DNA of 64,000 bases, from the NCBI GenBank assembly GCA_033763895.1, contig JANRJQ010000007.1:448178-512177 (forward strand), in the 5' to 3' direction. Of the stretch, positions 24,156 to 32,293 are shown piece after piece. The stretch's first letter is position 1; every line of letters starts with the position of its first letter. The DNA is from Chloroherpetonaceae bacterium (lineage in GTDB: Bacteria; Bacteroidota; Chlorobiia; Chlorobiales; Thermochlorobacteraceae). The notes under the pieces were generated by a model. The model saw only the letters and a program-made list of their open reading frames with translations. It did not search any database and was not told the origin of the DNA. The position numbers and the translations under genes are program-made.

Positions 24156-26654
24156 ATGAATCTCAATTTTGTTTTTTTTCGCCCCTCCAATTGCAGTCGT
24201 AAAAGACTCTTTCAATCGGTTTATACAATTTTTCTTCTTTTCGTTGCTGGTGTTTGGATAAACTCTCACTCTTTATCAGCACAAACAGCTGTTGATAGTC
24301 TTATCATTTATGGTGTTGTCAGAGATGCTGAAACCACCTTACCGCTTCGTGGAGCGAGAATTGTGATTGAATCAACGAAACAAACGGCACGAACAAACTC
24401 TTCCGGAATTTTCAAGCTTGTCATACCGAAGGGAACTCAAAAAGCCATTATTTCAAAAGCGGGATACGAGGAACTTAGAGCAGAAGTTGAAATCGAAATG
24501 TCTGATGTCTGTGAATATTTACTTGAGCCCGTCAATTTCAATAAAGATGAATTCGTTGTAGAGGTTGACCCCGAAGATCCCATCACCAAGCTGATCCGTA
24601 AAACACTGGAAAGAAAAGCCAAACAAGTTGATTCAATCAAAACCTATTCATACACCCTCTATACAAAGTTTATCACCTCAGCTGATACCGTAACTGCCAA
24701 TAGATCAAGCGGATATGGGGATACCACTATTGTATTTTTATTTGAATCCTATTCTCGCGGGTACTATGAAAAACCCGAGCGTTACTTTAATGAAATTTTC
24801 CAACGAAGGCAATCAGCCAATGTTCCTCCAAGAGCAAACTTCGTGGCATTTGGAACAAATATTAATGCCTACGACGATATCGTTATTTTACTTGATCAAG
24901 AAATTGCAACACCTTTTCACCCCAATGCATTGGAATACTATTCCTTCCAACCCATCGATACCATCGATGCTCGTGTTGCGCCTCATGCAATCCGTTTTGA
25001 CATAAAACCGAAAACATCTTACCGACCTCTTTTTACCGGCATCGTTGTTATTGATACCCTGCACTTTACACCAATTCGAGTTGCACTTCAACCCTCTAAA
25101 ACAGTAAGGCTTCCGTTTGACGCAGCCTTACTCTATGAACAAGAGTTTTCTCTCTTTGAAAAAAAATATATCATGCCCACTCAAATGAGAATTGAAGGTT
25201 CAGCGGAAACTTCTTTTTTATGGGTCATTAATCCCCGTGTAGATGCATCCATTTATACTCTTGCGTATAATTATTCATTCAATCAACCGATTAGCAACGA
25301 CCTCTTTTCTCAGCGGCGTGTTGAGGCAACAGAGAATTCAGATAAACTCGATAGTGCTTATTGGAATCCTCCTGTTTTACCACTTTCGCCCACTGAAGCA
25401 CAAGCCTATCAATCGATTGAGATGTTGATCGATAATCCCGACTCTGCCATCGGAACCAATGTTGTTGCACAAATCTCCAATGCCATCAATCGCTCATTAG
25501 GCGTGTTTAATCGTCGCCCTTTTAGTGGCATAGAAGATTTATTTCGATATAACCGTGTTCACGGGGCTTACTTTGGCGTGGGTTTCAAAGAGTTATTACT
25601 GGATGAGCGGCTTAGACCTGAAGCAAAAATAGGTTATGGTACTTCAGATAACCGTTTCTATTACGAAACAGGGCTCACCTATAGTTCCGATAAATCCGAT
25701 TTTTTTTCGATTACGGCAAAGTATTACGACTATTTAGCTAGAAGAGATTTTGACTATACTGTCTCTTCACCACTGATTACTTTAGGTTCTGCAATCTTTA
25801 AATCAGATTATGGGGATTACTTTTATGGAAAAGGTCTATCTCTTTCATCAACATTCGGTTTTGGACAACTTCAACAAGTTACACGATTAATCTTCCAACA
25901 CCCGATTCAAATGACCTTTTTCCTTAAATCAGAAACTCAACGTTCTGCAGGAGTCAATACCGATTTTTCACTTTTTGGCGGCGGACGCCCTTTCCGCGAT
26001 AACCCCTCCATTATTGACGGCACAATGCGCTCTTTTGGCGGTGAATTACTCTTCAACTATAGCCCTTATCGGAGAATAAAAAATTTCGGATTTCAACTTA
26101 GAGCTGAAATATCAAAGCCATCTTTCCTTTCAAGCGACTTCGATTTTGAGCAATACTTTGCGGCCTTTTTATGGCGAACGGTAACACTCCCATTATGGCG
26201 ATTAGATGTTCGTGTTCAAGGGGGATATTCTCGTGGAAATGTTCCTCCACAACGATTTTTTAGTTTAGAATCTGCCCTAAATGGAACTGGAAACACAGGT
26301 CTTTATCGGGCAATGAACATTAAAGAGTTTTATGGAGACCGATTCATGATGATGACGGTAGAGCATAATTTTGGTGAGGTTGTTCCGGGTCTTTTAAGAA
26401 TTCCGAATGTCGCGTCCTTTGGCTTGGAATTTATTTTAACAGGAGGGCTCGGCTGGTCGGAGTTTTCATCGAATACGAGAAATTTTACGCAAACTTCCCT
26501 GCCTGCTACGGTTAGTACAGATGATCGTTGGTATTATGAAGTAGGGTTCGGGATTTCACGAATCCTCCTTTTTCTTCGATTTGATGTCTCTGCAAGAATA
26601 TCACAAAGACAAACCCCTGAGTTTTTCTTTGTCTTATCTACCCTTGGACTTTAA
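24156..26654 (+). CDS. DUF5686-like outer-membrane protein with carboxypeptidase-regulatory domain
   Basis: The 832-residue protein begins with an export signal (hydrophobic segment TIFLLFVAGVWINSHSLSAQ). A carboxypeptidase-regulatory-like domain follows at about residues 50-125 (IIYGVVRDAETTLPLRGARIVI). Next comes the region typical of DUF5686 proteins (ITKLIRKTLERKAKQVDSIKTYSYTLYTKF). The second half is a predicted outer-membrane barrel with many alternating aromatic strands, ending in FFFVLSTLGL. Function is unknown for this family; members are widespread in Bacteroidota envelopes. It is the last gene of the glycosyltransferase cluster and follows the putative GT-A gene by 35 bp. About 250 bp of AT-rich DNA with no evident gene or clear terminator follow it. 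Confidence 0.82.
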   Translation: MNLNFVFFRPSNCSRKRLFQSVYTIFLLFVAGVWINSHSLSAQTAVDSLIIYGVVRDAETTLPLRGARIVIESTKQTARTNSSGIFKLVIPKGTQKAIISKAGYEELRAEVEIEMSDVCEYLLEPVNFNKDEFVVEVDPEDPITKLIRKTLERKAKQVDSIKTYSYTLYTKFITSADTVTANRSSGYGDTTIVFLFESYSRGYYEKPERYFNEIFQRRQSANVPPRANFVAFGTNINAYDDIVILLDQEIATPFHPNALEYYSFQPIDTIDARVAPHAIRFDIKPKTSYRPLFTGIVVIDTLHFTPIRVALQPSKTVRLPFDAALLYEQEFSLFEKKYIMPTQMRIEGSAETSFLWVINPRVDASIYTLAYNYSFNQPISNDLFSQRRVEATENSDKLDSAYWNPPVLPLSPTEAQAYQSIEMLIDNPDSAIGTNVVAQISNAINRSLGVFNRRPFSGIEDLFRYNRVHGAYFGVGFKELLLDERLRPEAKIGYGTSDNRFYYETGLTYSSDKSDFFSITAKYYDYLARRDFDYTVSSPLITLGSAIFKSDYGDYFYGKGLSLSSTFGFGQLQQVTRLIFQHPIQMTFFLKSETQRSAGVNTDFSLFGGGRPFRDNPSIIDGTMRSFGGELLFNYSPYRRIKNFGFQLRAEISKPSFLSSDFDFEQYFAAFLWRTVTLPLWRLDVRVQGGYSRGNVPPQRFFSLESALNGTGNTGLYRAMNIKEFYGDRFMMMTVEHNFGEVVPGLLRIPNVASFGLEFILTGGLGWSEFSSNTRNFTQTSLPATVSTDDRWYYEVGFGISRILLFLRFDVSARISQRQTPEFFFVLSTLGL

Positions 26655-26901
26655 TTCTATTTTTTTCAACTTTTTTCCCATTCCTCTTTGACCTGATTAA
26701 TCTCCCTTTTCTAATTCTCTTTCTTCTTAAAATCCATTGTCAAGCCCAACCAGTTAAATAATGCTTAACAATTCGCTTTTCTTTTAACATTTCTTTACAA
26801 CACCAAGTGTAACAATGCTCTTTAGGCGCTCGTTAGATATGCTCGTATTCACTTTTACATTAAAGACATCAGATTAAAATCAATCAAGAGATATCACCAT
26901 T

Positions 26902-27294
26902 ATGAATAATAAATTTTCAATGAAGCATTTTGCAATTTTTGCATTGTTGCTCACCGTTTCTTTCAGTGCTGTAAATGCTAATGTTAGACTTTCTCTCGCA
27001 GAAAAATCTCAAGCATTTATTGAGTCGCTTTTCAACAACAATCTTAGAAAAGCCAACAGCATGCTCTCCACAAAATCCGTTTTCCGTGACGGGACTAATC
27101 TAGAAGAATACCGAGATGCGATTGCTGCAACTTTCGGTGATTTCCAAGAGGTTCGTGATGTAGAAGCCAAAGAAACCGAACAAGGCATCGTTTACACAGC
27201 CAAATGTGTATTTAACGGTGGAAATGCGAAAGCAGAAATTCATTTCGATAGAAACGGCCTAATCGAACGCTTTACCTTCAAATCGGCTAATTAA
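26902..27294 (+). CDS. small secreted DUF3887/NTF2-like protein
   Basis: A 130-residue protein with a signal peptide cleaved near NAN (MKHFAIFALLLTVSFSAVNA). The mature part, about 100 residues, has an N-terminal helix (AEKSQAFIESLFNNNLRKANSML), then LEEYRDAIAATFGDFQEVRD. Two or three beta strands end in GNAKAEIHFDRNGLIERFTF. This helix-then-sheet pattern resembles DUF3887 and other NTF2-like small domains, which often sit in front of secreted hydrolases; here the domain is alone. No catalytic residues are recognisable. It is monocistronic, ahead of a strong hairpin terminator at 27323. Confidence 0.7.
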   Translation: MNNKFSMKHFAIFALLLTVSFSAVNANVRLSLAEKSQAFIESLFNNNLRKANSMLSTKSVFRDGTNLEEYRDAIAATFGDFQEVRDVEAKETEQGIVYTAKCVFNGGNAKAEIHFDRNGLIERFTFKSAN

Positions 27295-27322
27295 ATAATC
27301 CGGGCTTCTTAGGTAGAAATAG

Positions 27323-27360
27323 AAAATAGAGAAGCAGCTATAAAGCCGCTTCTCTATTTT
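27323..27360. terminator. bidirectional terminator between the secreted protein and SET genes
   Basis: A perfect 13-bp stem (AAAATAGAGAAGC with GCTTCTCTATTTT) has a 12-nt loop and A/T tracts on both ends. It serves the rightward gene ending at 27294 and overlaps the last codons and TAG stop of the leftward SET gene. Confidence 0.85.
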
Positions 27361-27821
27361 TCTTTATGGTGGTTTAGAAAAGCTTCACAATTTTCATTTA
27401 AGCAATGTGGGTTATGAATACGGCAACTCTCGAAAATTTCTTCATAATCATAATTGATGGTTATTTCCTCGCCTATCGCAATCTCCCTTTGTGCTTCTAA
27501 AATCAATGTTGATTCACTTCGGTCTAGCACTTTGCAATTCGGTTTACAAGAATGGTTGATAAATCTGATTTTTCCAGAGTTTGCGGTATCGATAAAGCAA
27601 TCATCTCCGTTATAGAAGATATAAACATTATCTTCTTCATTTTCTCTCCTCATACATTCATCAGCATTAATCATTTCGCCACTGATAATCATGACCATTT
27701 CACCAGTATTAAATGTTCTTAAAGAAAAAATCCCTTTTCCGTGAATGGGAGACTCCTTTACTTCGATGTAATCAGGGTTTACAAGCTTTGGGTCAGTATA
27801 TAAATTGCTTTCGAGAGACAT
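27354..27821 (-). CDS. bacterial SET-domain protein lysine methyltransferase
   Basis: The 155 residues are almost entirely a SET domain. The N-terminal part has IHGKGIFSLRTFNTGEMV. The SAM/lysine channel motif is RFINHSCKPNC. The catalytic-Tyr motif is GEEITINYDY. A short cysteine-rich post-SET-like tail follows, with three cysteines spaced C-x7-C-x4-C. SET enzymes methylate lysine side chains using SAM. In bacteria their targets are mostly unknown and may include ribosomal, DNA-binding or host proteins. The gene stands alone, divergent from surE with 66 bp between start codons. No secretion signal is present, so the substrate is probably intracellular. Confidence 0.9.
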   Translation of the reverse strand: MSLESNLYTDPKLVNPDYIEVKESPIHGKGIFSLRTFNTGEMVMIISGEMINADECMRRENEEDNVYIFYNGDDCFIDTANSGKIRFINHSCKPNCKVLDRSESTLILEAQREIAIGEEITINYDYEEIFESCRIHNPHCLNENCEAFLNHHKEK

Positions 27822-27887
27822 TTGAAAAATTTTTTATTGCGAGAAATGATTATCTTTTAAAGCTAATATAGGAGTCAATACAATTAA

Positions 27888-28715
27888 ATGAACACTGTGT
27901 CCCAATCAATTAAGAAAAAAAAGTCTTTGCCTTCCCAAACGCCTCAACTCAAAAAGCCTTATATCTTAGTTTGCAACGACGACGGCATTGATGCCGAAGG
28001 AATTGAAGCACTTGCAAATGCTATGAAAAAAATTGGGGATGTTATTATTGTTGCTCCGTCATCTCCTCAAAGCGGAATGAGTCATGCAATGACCCTTGGA
28101 AAGCCCCATCGAATTACCCCTTGGCAGAAACAAAAAAAGCTATTTGGTTATTCCGTGGCTGGAACGCCAGTAGATTGCGTAAAAGTTGCGCTTACGAAAA
28201 TTGTTCAACGCAAACCCGATTTAATGGTCAGCGGAATAAATTATGGCAGTAATACAGCAATTAACATACTGTATTCTGGAACTGTTGGTGCGGCCATTGA
28301 AGCATCAATTTTTGGTGTCCCTTCTATTGCTTTTTCACTAACGACCTACCAAAACGCAAATTTTTCTTATGCTGCAAAATTCGCACAATCTCTTGCAAAA
28401 AAAGTACTCCGTGAAGGATTGCCTAACGAAACTATTCTAACGGTAAATATTCCAAACCTTCCTGAAAATGAAATTAAAGGGGTGGTTGTTACTCGTCAAG
28501 GGAAATCAAAATGGAAAGAAGAATTGTTAGAACGACAAGATGCTTATGGGCTTCCTTATTACTGGTTGAAAGGAACGATGAACCTCTATGATGACTCAAT
28601 TGAAGATGATGAGTTTGCCATTCGAATGGGTTATGTTTCAGTAACCCCGATTAACTATGACTTAACACACGATAAATTTATGGAAACTGTAAAAGCTTGG
28701 AAACTCAAGAAATAA
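27888..28715 (+). CDS. surE: 5'/3'-nucleotidase SurE
   Basis: SurE is a metal-dependent phosphatase acting on nucleoside monophosphates. The 275-residue protein carries the metal-binding start LVCNDDGIDAEG, the loop APSSPQSGMSHAMT, the third ligand motif VSGINYGSNTA and the TVGAAIEA segment. An N-terminal extension of about 25 residues, basic and polar, precedes the core. The gene overlaps bshC by 19 bp, so translation of the two is probably coupled. Confidence 0.95.
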   Translation: MNTVSQSIKKKKSLPSQTPQLKKPYILVCNDDGIDAEGIEALANAMKKIGDVIIVAPSSPQSGMSHAMTLGKPHRITPWQKQKKLFGYSVAGTPVDCVKVALTKIVQRKPDLMVSGINYGSNTAINILYSGTVGAAIEASIFGVPSIAFSLTTYQNANFSYAAKFAQSLAKKVLREGLPNETILTVNIPNLPENEIKGVVVTRQGKSKWKEELLERQDAYGLPYYWLKGTMNLYDDSIEDDEFAIRMGYVSVTPINYDLTHDKFMETVKAWKLKK

Positions 28716-30394
28716 ACTCAAGAAATCCCGCAATCCCACTTGACACGGATTATCTCAGCAATTACACCTCTCGTATCTTTGTTGACCTTCATTCTATGGA
28801 CTTGTCTCGCCGTAGAAAAGCAACCCAATTCTTTTCAGGCGATTCTTTCTCAGAAATCGATCAAAGAAAAAAAATTGAAACCTTAAAAAACATATCGTTT
28901 CAACGAGAAAAGATTTATGCAATTCTGACCCGCCAAAATCAGTTGTATCAAGCCTCTAAAGCGACAATCTCTAACATTGAAAAAGTGAAAAGCCCCAACA
29001 CCTTCTTTATCGTAACTGGTCAACAGGTCGGTTTGTTTTCAGGGAGTCTTTACACGATTTACAAAACAATAACCACAATTGCCTTATCGAAATTTCTAAC
29101 GAAGAAATGGCGGTCGAATTATCCCGAAATTTCATTCATCCCACTTTTTTGGCTTGAAGGCGAGGATCATGATTATGAAGAGATTTCAAAAGTAACCACT
29201 TTTCATCAAGGAAAACCTGAAACCTTTCAATTTCAATCCTCTAATTTTCAAAAGCGCAAAATGACAGGCCGTACCGTCTTAGGTAAGGATATTGAACTAT
29301 TCATTGATACATTTATTGCCCTTCTGCAACCATCAGACTATAAATCGAAAATCGAATCGTTATTGAAGGAAACATACACACCGGAAAAAACTTTCACCGA
29401 AGCGTTTGCAACGCTTATGATGAAGTTATTTTCCGAAGACGGATTAGTTTTTCTCAATAGCGATGATCAAGAATTCAAACGCCTTTGCGCTCCTGTTTTC
29501 TCGCGTGAAATAATGAATGATACTGAGAGTAGCCAACAGGTTATCGCGCAAAGTGCTTTGTTAGAAGAAGAGGGGTTTCAAGCGCAAGCAAAATCACAGC
29601 CAATTAATGCCTATTTGATTGAAGATTCTCGACGATTACGCCTTGAACGGCTTAATGCAAAGGAGTTCAGCTTGTTACCCGATAAGTCAAAAGTGTCTGA
29701 AAGTAACATTTTAGATTTCATTTACAACGAACCCGAAAGATTTAGTGCAAATGTAATCTTAAGACCATTAATTCAAGATTACGCATTTCCAAATGCGGTG
29801 TATGTTGGAGGACCGGGCGAGGCAGGATATTGGGCACAACTCAAGTCTCTTTACTCACACTTTAATATTGAAGAACCGTTATTTTATCCAAGAGCATCAC
29901 TTTCTTTGCTTGAAAACAAATACTTAAAAGCCTTTCATACCCCATCTCTTTTAAGCGAAGAATTGGGCATATTTTTTTCCGATAAAAATAAGTTTATTCA
30001 GACTCGACTACCTGAAGCGGGGTCGGCTTTTGATAAAGCACTTTTTGAGGAGTCTGAAGAAAAGCTACGGATAATTCTGGAATCACTTAGGCATTATTTT
30101 AATACCCATCAACCCGCAATGATTCAGCACTTGAATGCATCTGCCGAAAAAATGATTTACCATTTGAAAACACTTCAAGAGAAATCTCAAAAACTTGAAT
30201 TAGACAAGCATCAGGTTGCTCTCAATCAAATTGAAAAAGCTTATACAAACTTAATTCCCTCGAACATTCTTCAAGAAAGGGTAATCAATTTCTTTTTTTA
30301 TGCTAATAAATACGGGTTTGAACTTTTGGAGAATATGAAATTTGCAGTCGAATCTAATCTTGAAGAGCCAAAACACCTCGTATTAACCCTCTGA
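28697..30394 (+). CDS. bshC: putative cysteine ligase BshC of bacillithiol biosynthesis
   Basis: BshC adds cysteine to GlcN-malate in the last step of bacillithiol synthesis. The 565-residue protein has the family's conserved N-terminal region TFFIVTGQQVGLFSGSLYTIYK, the FIPLFWLEGEDHDYEEI stretch, AVYVGGPGEAGYWAQLK, and LFYPRASLSLLE. It ends in a long coiled-coil region rich in Lys, Glu and Gln (about residues 460-530), typical of the family. The start is a TTG at 28697, 19 bp inside surE. The first ATG (34 codons later) would cut into the conserved N-terminal part. No bshA or bshB is in the window. Confidence 0.92.
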   Translation: METQEINSRNPAIPLDTDYLSNYTSRIFVDLHSMDLSRRRKATQFFSGDSFSEIDQRKKIETLKNISFQREKIYAILTRQNQLYQASKATISNIEKVKSPNTFFIVTGQQVGLFSGSLYTIYKTITTIALSKFLTKKWRSNYPEISFIPLFWLEGEDHDYEEISKVTTFHQGKPETFQFQSSNFQKRKMTGRTVLGKDIELFIDTFIALLQPSDYKSKIESLLKETYTPEKTFTEAFATLMMKLFSEDGLVFLNSDDQEFKRLCAPVFSREIMNDTESSQQVIAQSALLEEEGFQAQAKSQPINAYLIEDSRRLRLERLNAKEFSLLPDKSKVSESNILDFIYNEPERFSANVILRPLIQDYAFPNAVYVGGPGEAGYWAQLKSLYSHFNIEEPLFYPRASLSLLENKYLKAFHTPSLLSEELGIFFSDKNKFIQTRLPEAGSAFDKALFEESEEKLRIILESLRHYFNTHQPAMIQHLNASAEKMIYHLKTLQEKSQKLELDKHQVALNQIEKAYTNLIPSNILQERVINFFFYANKYGFELLENMKFAVESNLEEPKHLVLTL

Positions 30395-31330
30395 TTACCG
30401 TATTGCGATTCCGCCTCTGATAAACTCCCCTGAAAAGGTTTGTTGCCCTAAAAACCTAAAGGAATAGTCGAAGTAGAACTCAACATTATTCGAAGCAAAT
30501 GCCGTTAACCCAAGATTGAAGTGATAAAAGGTTTCATCACCAACAAGATTAATTCTTCTTTCAAGTGATTGAGCACTGATATATCGAATTCCGACAGGGG
30601 TTTGAAACGTCCCTAAGCTTTGAATTCCGCTAAGGCTTAATCGAATCAAAATTTCGGGAGAAGCAGTTAAACCAAATTCAAATTTGAAGGGTATTTGATT
30701 TACAAAATTTCCACTACGAAGCCGATAACCTGCATCAAATGCAAGGTATAAGGGCACTTTTTCAGCCAAGAGATTAATAATTCCCATAAGTCTGGATTCA
30801 TAGTCCAAAAGCCCCGTACCGGTTGGGATTCGAGCACTGATATCGCCGGTTGGTGGTTTAATGCCAAGTTGTAATGAAAGCCCACCGGCTGCATTATTGA
30901 TAATTCCCCATCTTCCCCAAACCCAAGTTTCAGAAAATCCTGCCGAGGAATATCGAATATCTTGTCTTTCAACCAAAACATCTGCATAATCCGTGACATT
31001 ATATAAATAAGAGAGTTTTGCACCAACCGTAATCACATCCGATAACCCGTATTCGTATTGAAAATCGAAGGATGGTTGCCGAAAAAAAGCATTAACAATT
31101 CCAAAGTCATCTTGTTCAGGTCGATCCTTTGTAAAAAGAGGTTGTCTGGTTTGTTGATCCGTAAACTCTTCTTGCGCAGAAAAGTATCCGAAGCCTAAAA
31201 TAATTGAAAAGCCCTTTTCAGGAATAGGTCTTACCAAACTTGCCGGAACTCGCTGTGCGAGAAGTCCAGAACCGGAGATGAATAAGAGTGGGAGAAAAGC
31301 AAAGCAGAAAAATCGCGTTCGGTTTGACAT
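30395..31330 (-). CDS. outer-membrane beta-barrel protein
   Basis: The 311-residue protein has a signal peptide (FFCFAFLPLLFISGSGLLAQ). A series of alternating amphipathic strands follows, such as FDFQYEYGLSDVITVGAKLSYLYNV and FYFDYSFRFLGQQTFSG, characteristic of an outer-membrane barrel of about 12 strands. No ligand or enzyme motif is recognisable; it resembles small transporter-like barrels. It follows the ABC ATPase by 29 bp, but a functional link is uncertain. Its stop codon abuts the bshC stop with zero spacing (convergent genes). Confidence 0.75.
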   Translation of the reverse strand: MSNRTRFFCFAFLPLLFISGSGLLAQRVPASLVRPIPEKGFSIILGFGYFSAQEEFTDQQTRQPLFTKDRPEQDDFGIVNAFFRQPSFDFQYEYGLSDVITVGAKLSYLYNVTDYADVLVERQDIRYSSAGFSETWVWGRWGIINNAAGGLSLQLGIKPPTGDISARIPTGTGLLDYESRLMGIINLLAEKVPLYLAFDAGYRLRSGNFVNQIPFKFEFGLTASPEILIRLSLSGIQSLGTFQTPVGIRYISAQSLERRINLVGDETFYHFNLGLTAFASNNVEFYFDYSFRFLGQQTFSGEFIRGGIAIR

Positions 31331-31359
31331 TGAGAGTTAAAAACTTTTGCAGAACTTAA

Positions 31360-32289
31360 TTAAGCAGCAGTCTCTGCAAGTGCATTCGATTCCCCAACTT
31401 TGAGAATGAATATTTCCTTGAGTGATGGTTCTGCCAATTCAAATTTAGTAATATCGGTATTTGGATGATTTAATACTTTTTGCAGAAATTCTTTGTGTTT
31501 TGTGTCAGTAGGCAACTTAAACTCAACAAACTTAGGTTGACGATCTGCAATTTCAACAAGCCCAGTTTTTTGAAACTCATCAATAAATGTATCATCCCCT
31601 TCAAACTCAATCAAAAGGTGATTTTTACCGTAAGATTTTTTTATATCACGCACCTTACCGTCTAAAACCTTTTCTCCATTATTGATCAAAGCAATAGAAT
31701 CGCAAATCTTTTCAACTTGTTCCATTCGATGAGTTGAAAAAATAATTGTTTTTCCACTCTTTTTCAGATCTAAAATGACCTCCATAATCAACTCAGCGTT
31801 TATTGGGTCTAAACCTGAGAAAGGTTCGTCCAGTATCAACAGCTCTGGATCGTGAAGCACCACAGAGATAAACTGAACTTTTTGTTGCATTCCTTTTGAT
31901 AGCTCTTCAACTTTTTTTGGTGCCCAACTTTCAATTTCAAATTTTTTCAACCAGAAATCGATTTTAGATTGCGCTTCCTTTTTTTCGAGTCCTTTTAACT
32001 CTGCCAAATAAAGAAGCAAATCACCAACTTTCATTTTTTTGTATAGCCCCCGCTCTTCGGGCAAGTAACCGATTTTATTTTGAAGATTCTCATTCATCGA
32101 TTCCCCCAAAAACTCAACCGAACCCTTATCGGGAATCGTGATACCGCAGATCATTCGAATTGTTGAGGTTTTACCGGCACCGTTAGGCCCAAGGATACCA
32201 AAGATTTCACCTTTTTGAACTTGAAGTGATAAATCTTTAACGGCAACTTTTTTATCGTAGTACTTATAAATCTGTTTTAATTCAAGCAT
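31360..32289 (-). CDS. ABC transporter ATP-binding protein (DUF4162 type)
   Basis: A 309-residue ABC ATPase. Walker A is GPNGAGKT at residues 34-41. The Q-loop region follows (IGYLPEERGLYKKM). The ABC signature is LSKGMQQKVQ, and Walker B is LLILDEPFSGLDP. The switch histidine is in IIFSTHRMEQ. The C-terminal 80 residues correspond to the DUF4162 region seen in ATPases that pair with ABC-2/NatB-type exporters. No permease gene is adjacent or elsewhere in the window, which is unusual. The gene is 4 bp behind moeB. The substrate is unknown; export is the family norm. Confidence 0.93.
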   Translation of the reverse strand: MLELKQIYKYYDKKVAVKDLSLQVQKGEIFGILGPNGAGKTSTIRMICGITIPDKGSVEFLGESMNENLQNKIGYLPEERGLYKKMKVGDLLLYLAELKGLEKKEAQSKIDFWLKKFEIESWAPKKVEELSKGMQQKVQFISVVLHDPELLILDEPFSGLDPINAELIMEVILDLKKSGKTIIFSTHRMEQVEKICDSIALINNGEKVLDGKVRDIKKSYGKNHLLIEFEGDDTFIDEFQKTGLVEIADRQPKFVEFKLPTDTKHKEFLQKVLNHPNTDITKFELAEPSLKEIFILKVGESNALAETAA

Positions 32290-32293
32290 TTGA

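Noticed and set aside
26765-26789. Two TTAACA repeats resembling Pho-box half-sites
   Set aside because: Spacing is 19 bp start to start, not the 11 bp of Pho boxes, and no phosphate-related gene follows.
30385-30400. Possible overlap or frameshift between bshC and the outer-membrane protein gene
   Set aside because: The genes converge with stop codons exactly side by side; both proteins have complete family-like ends.
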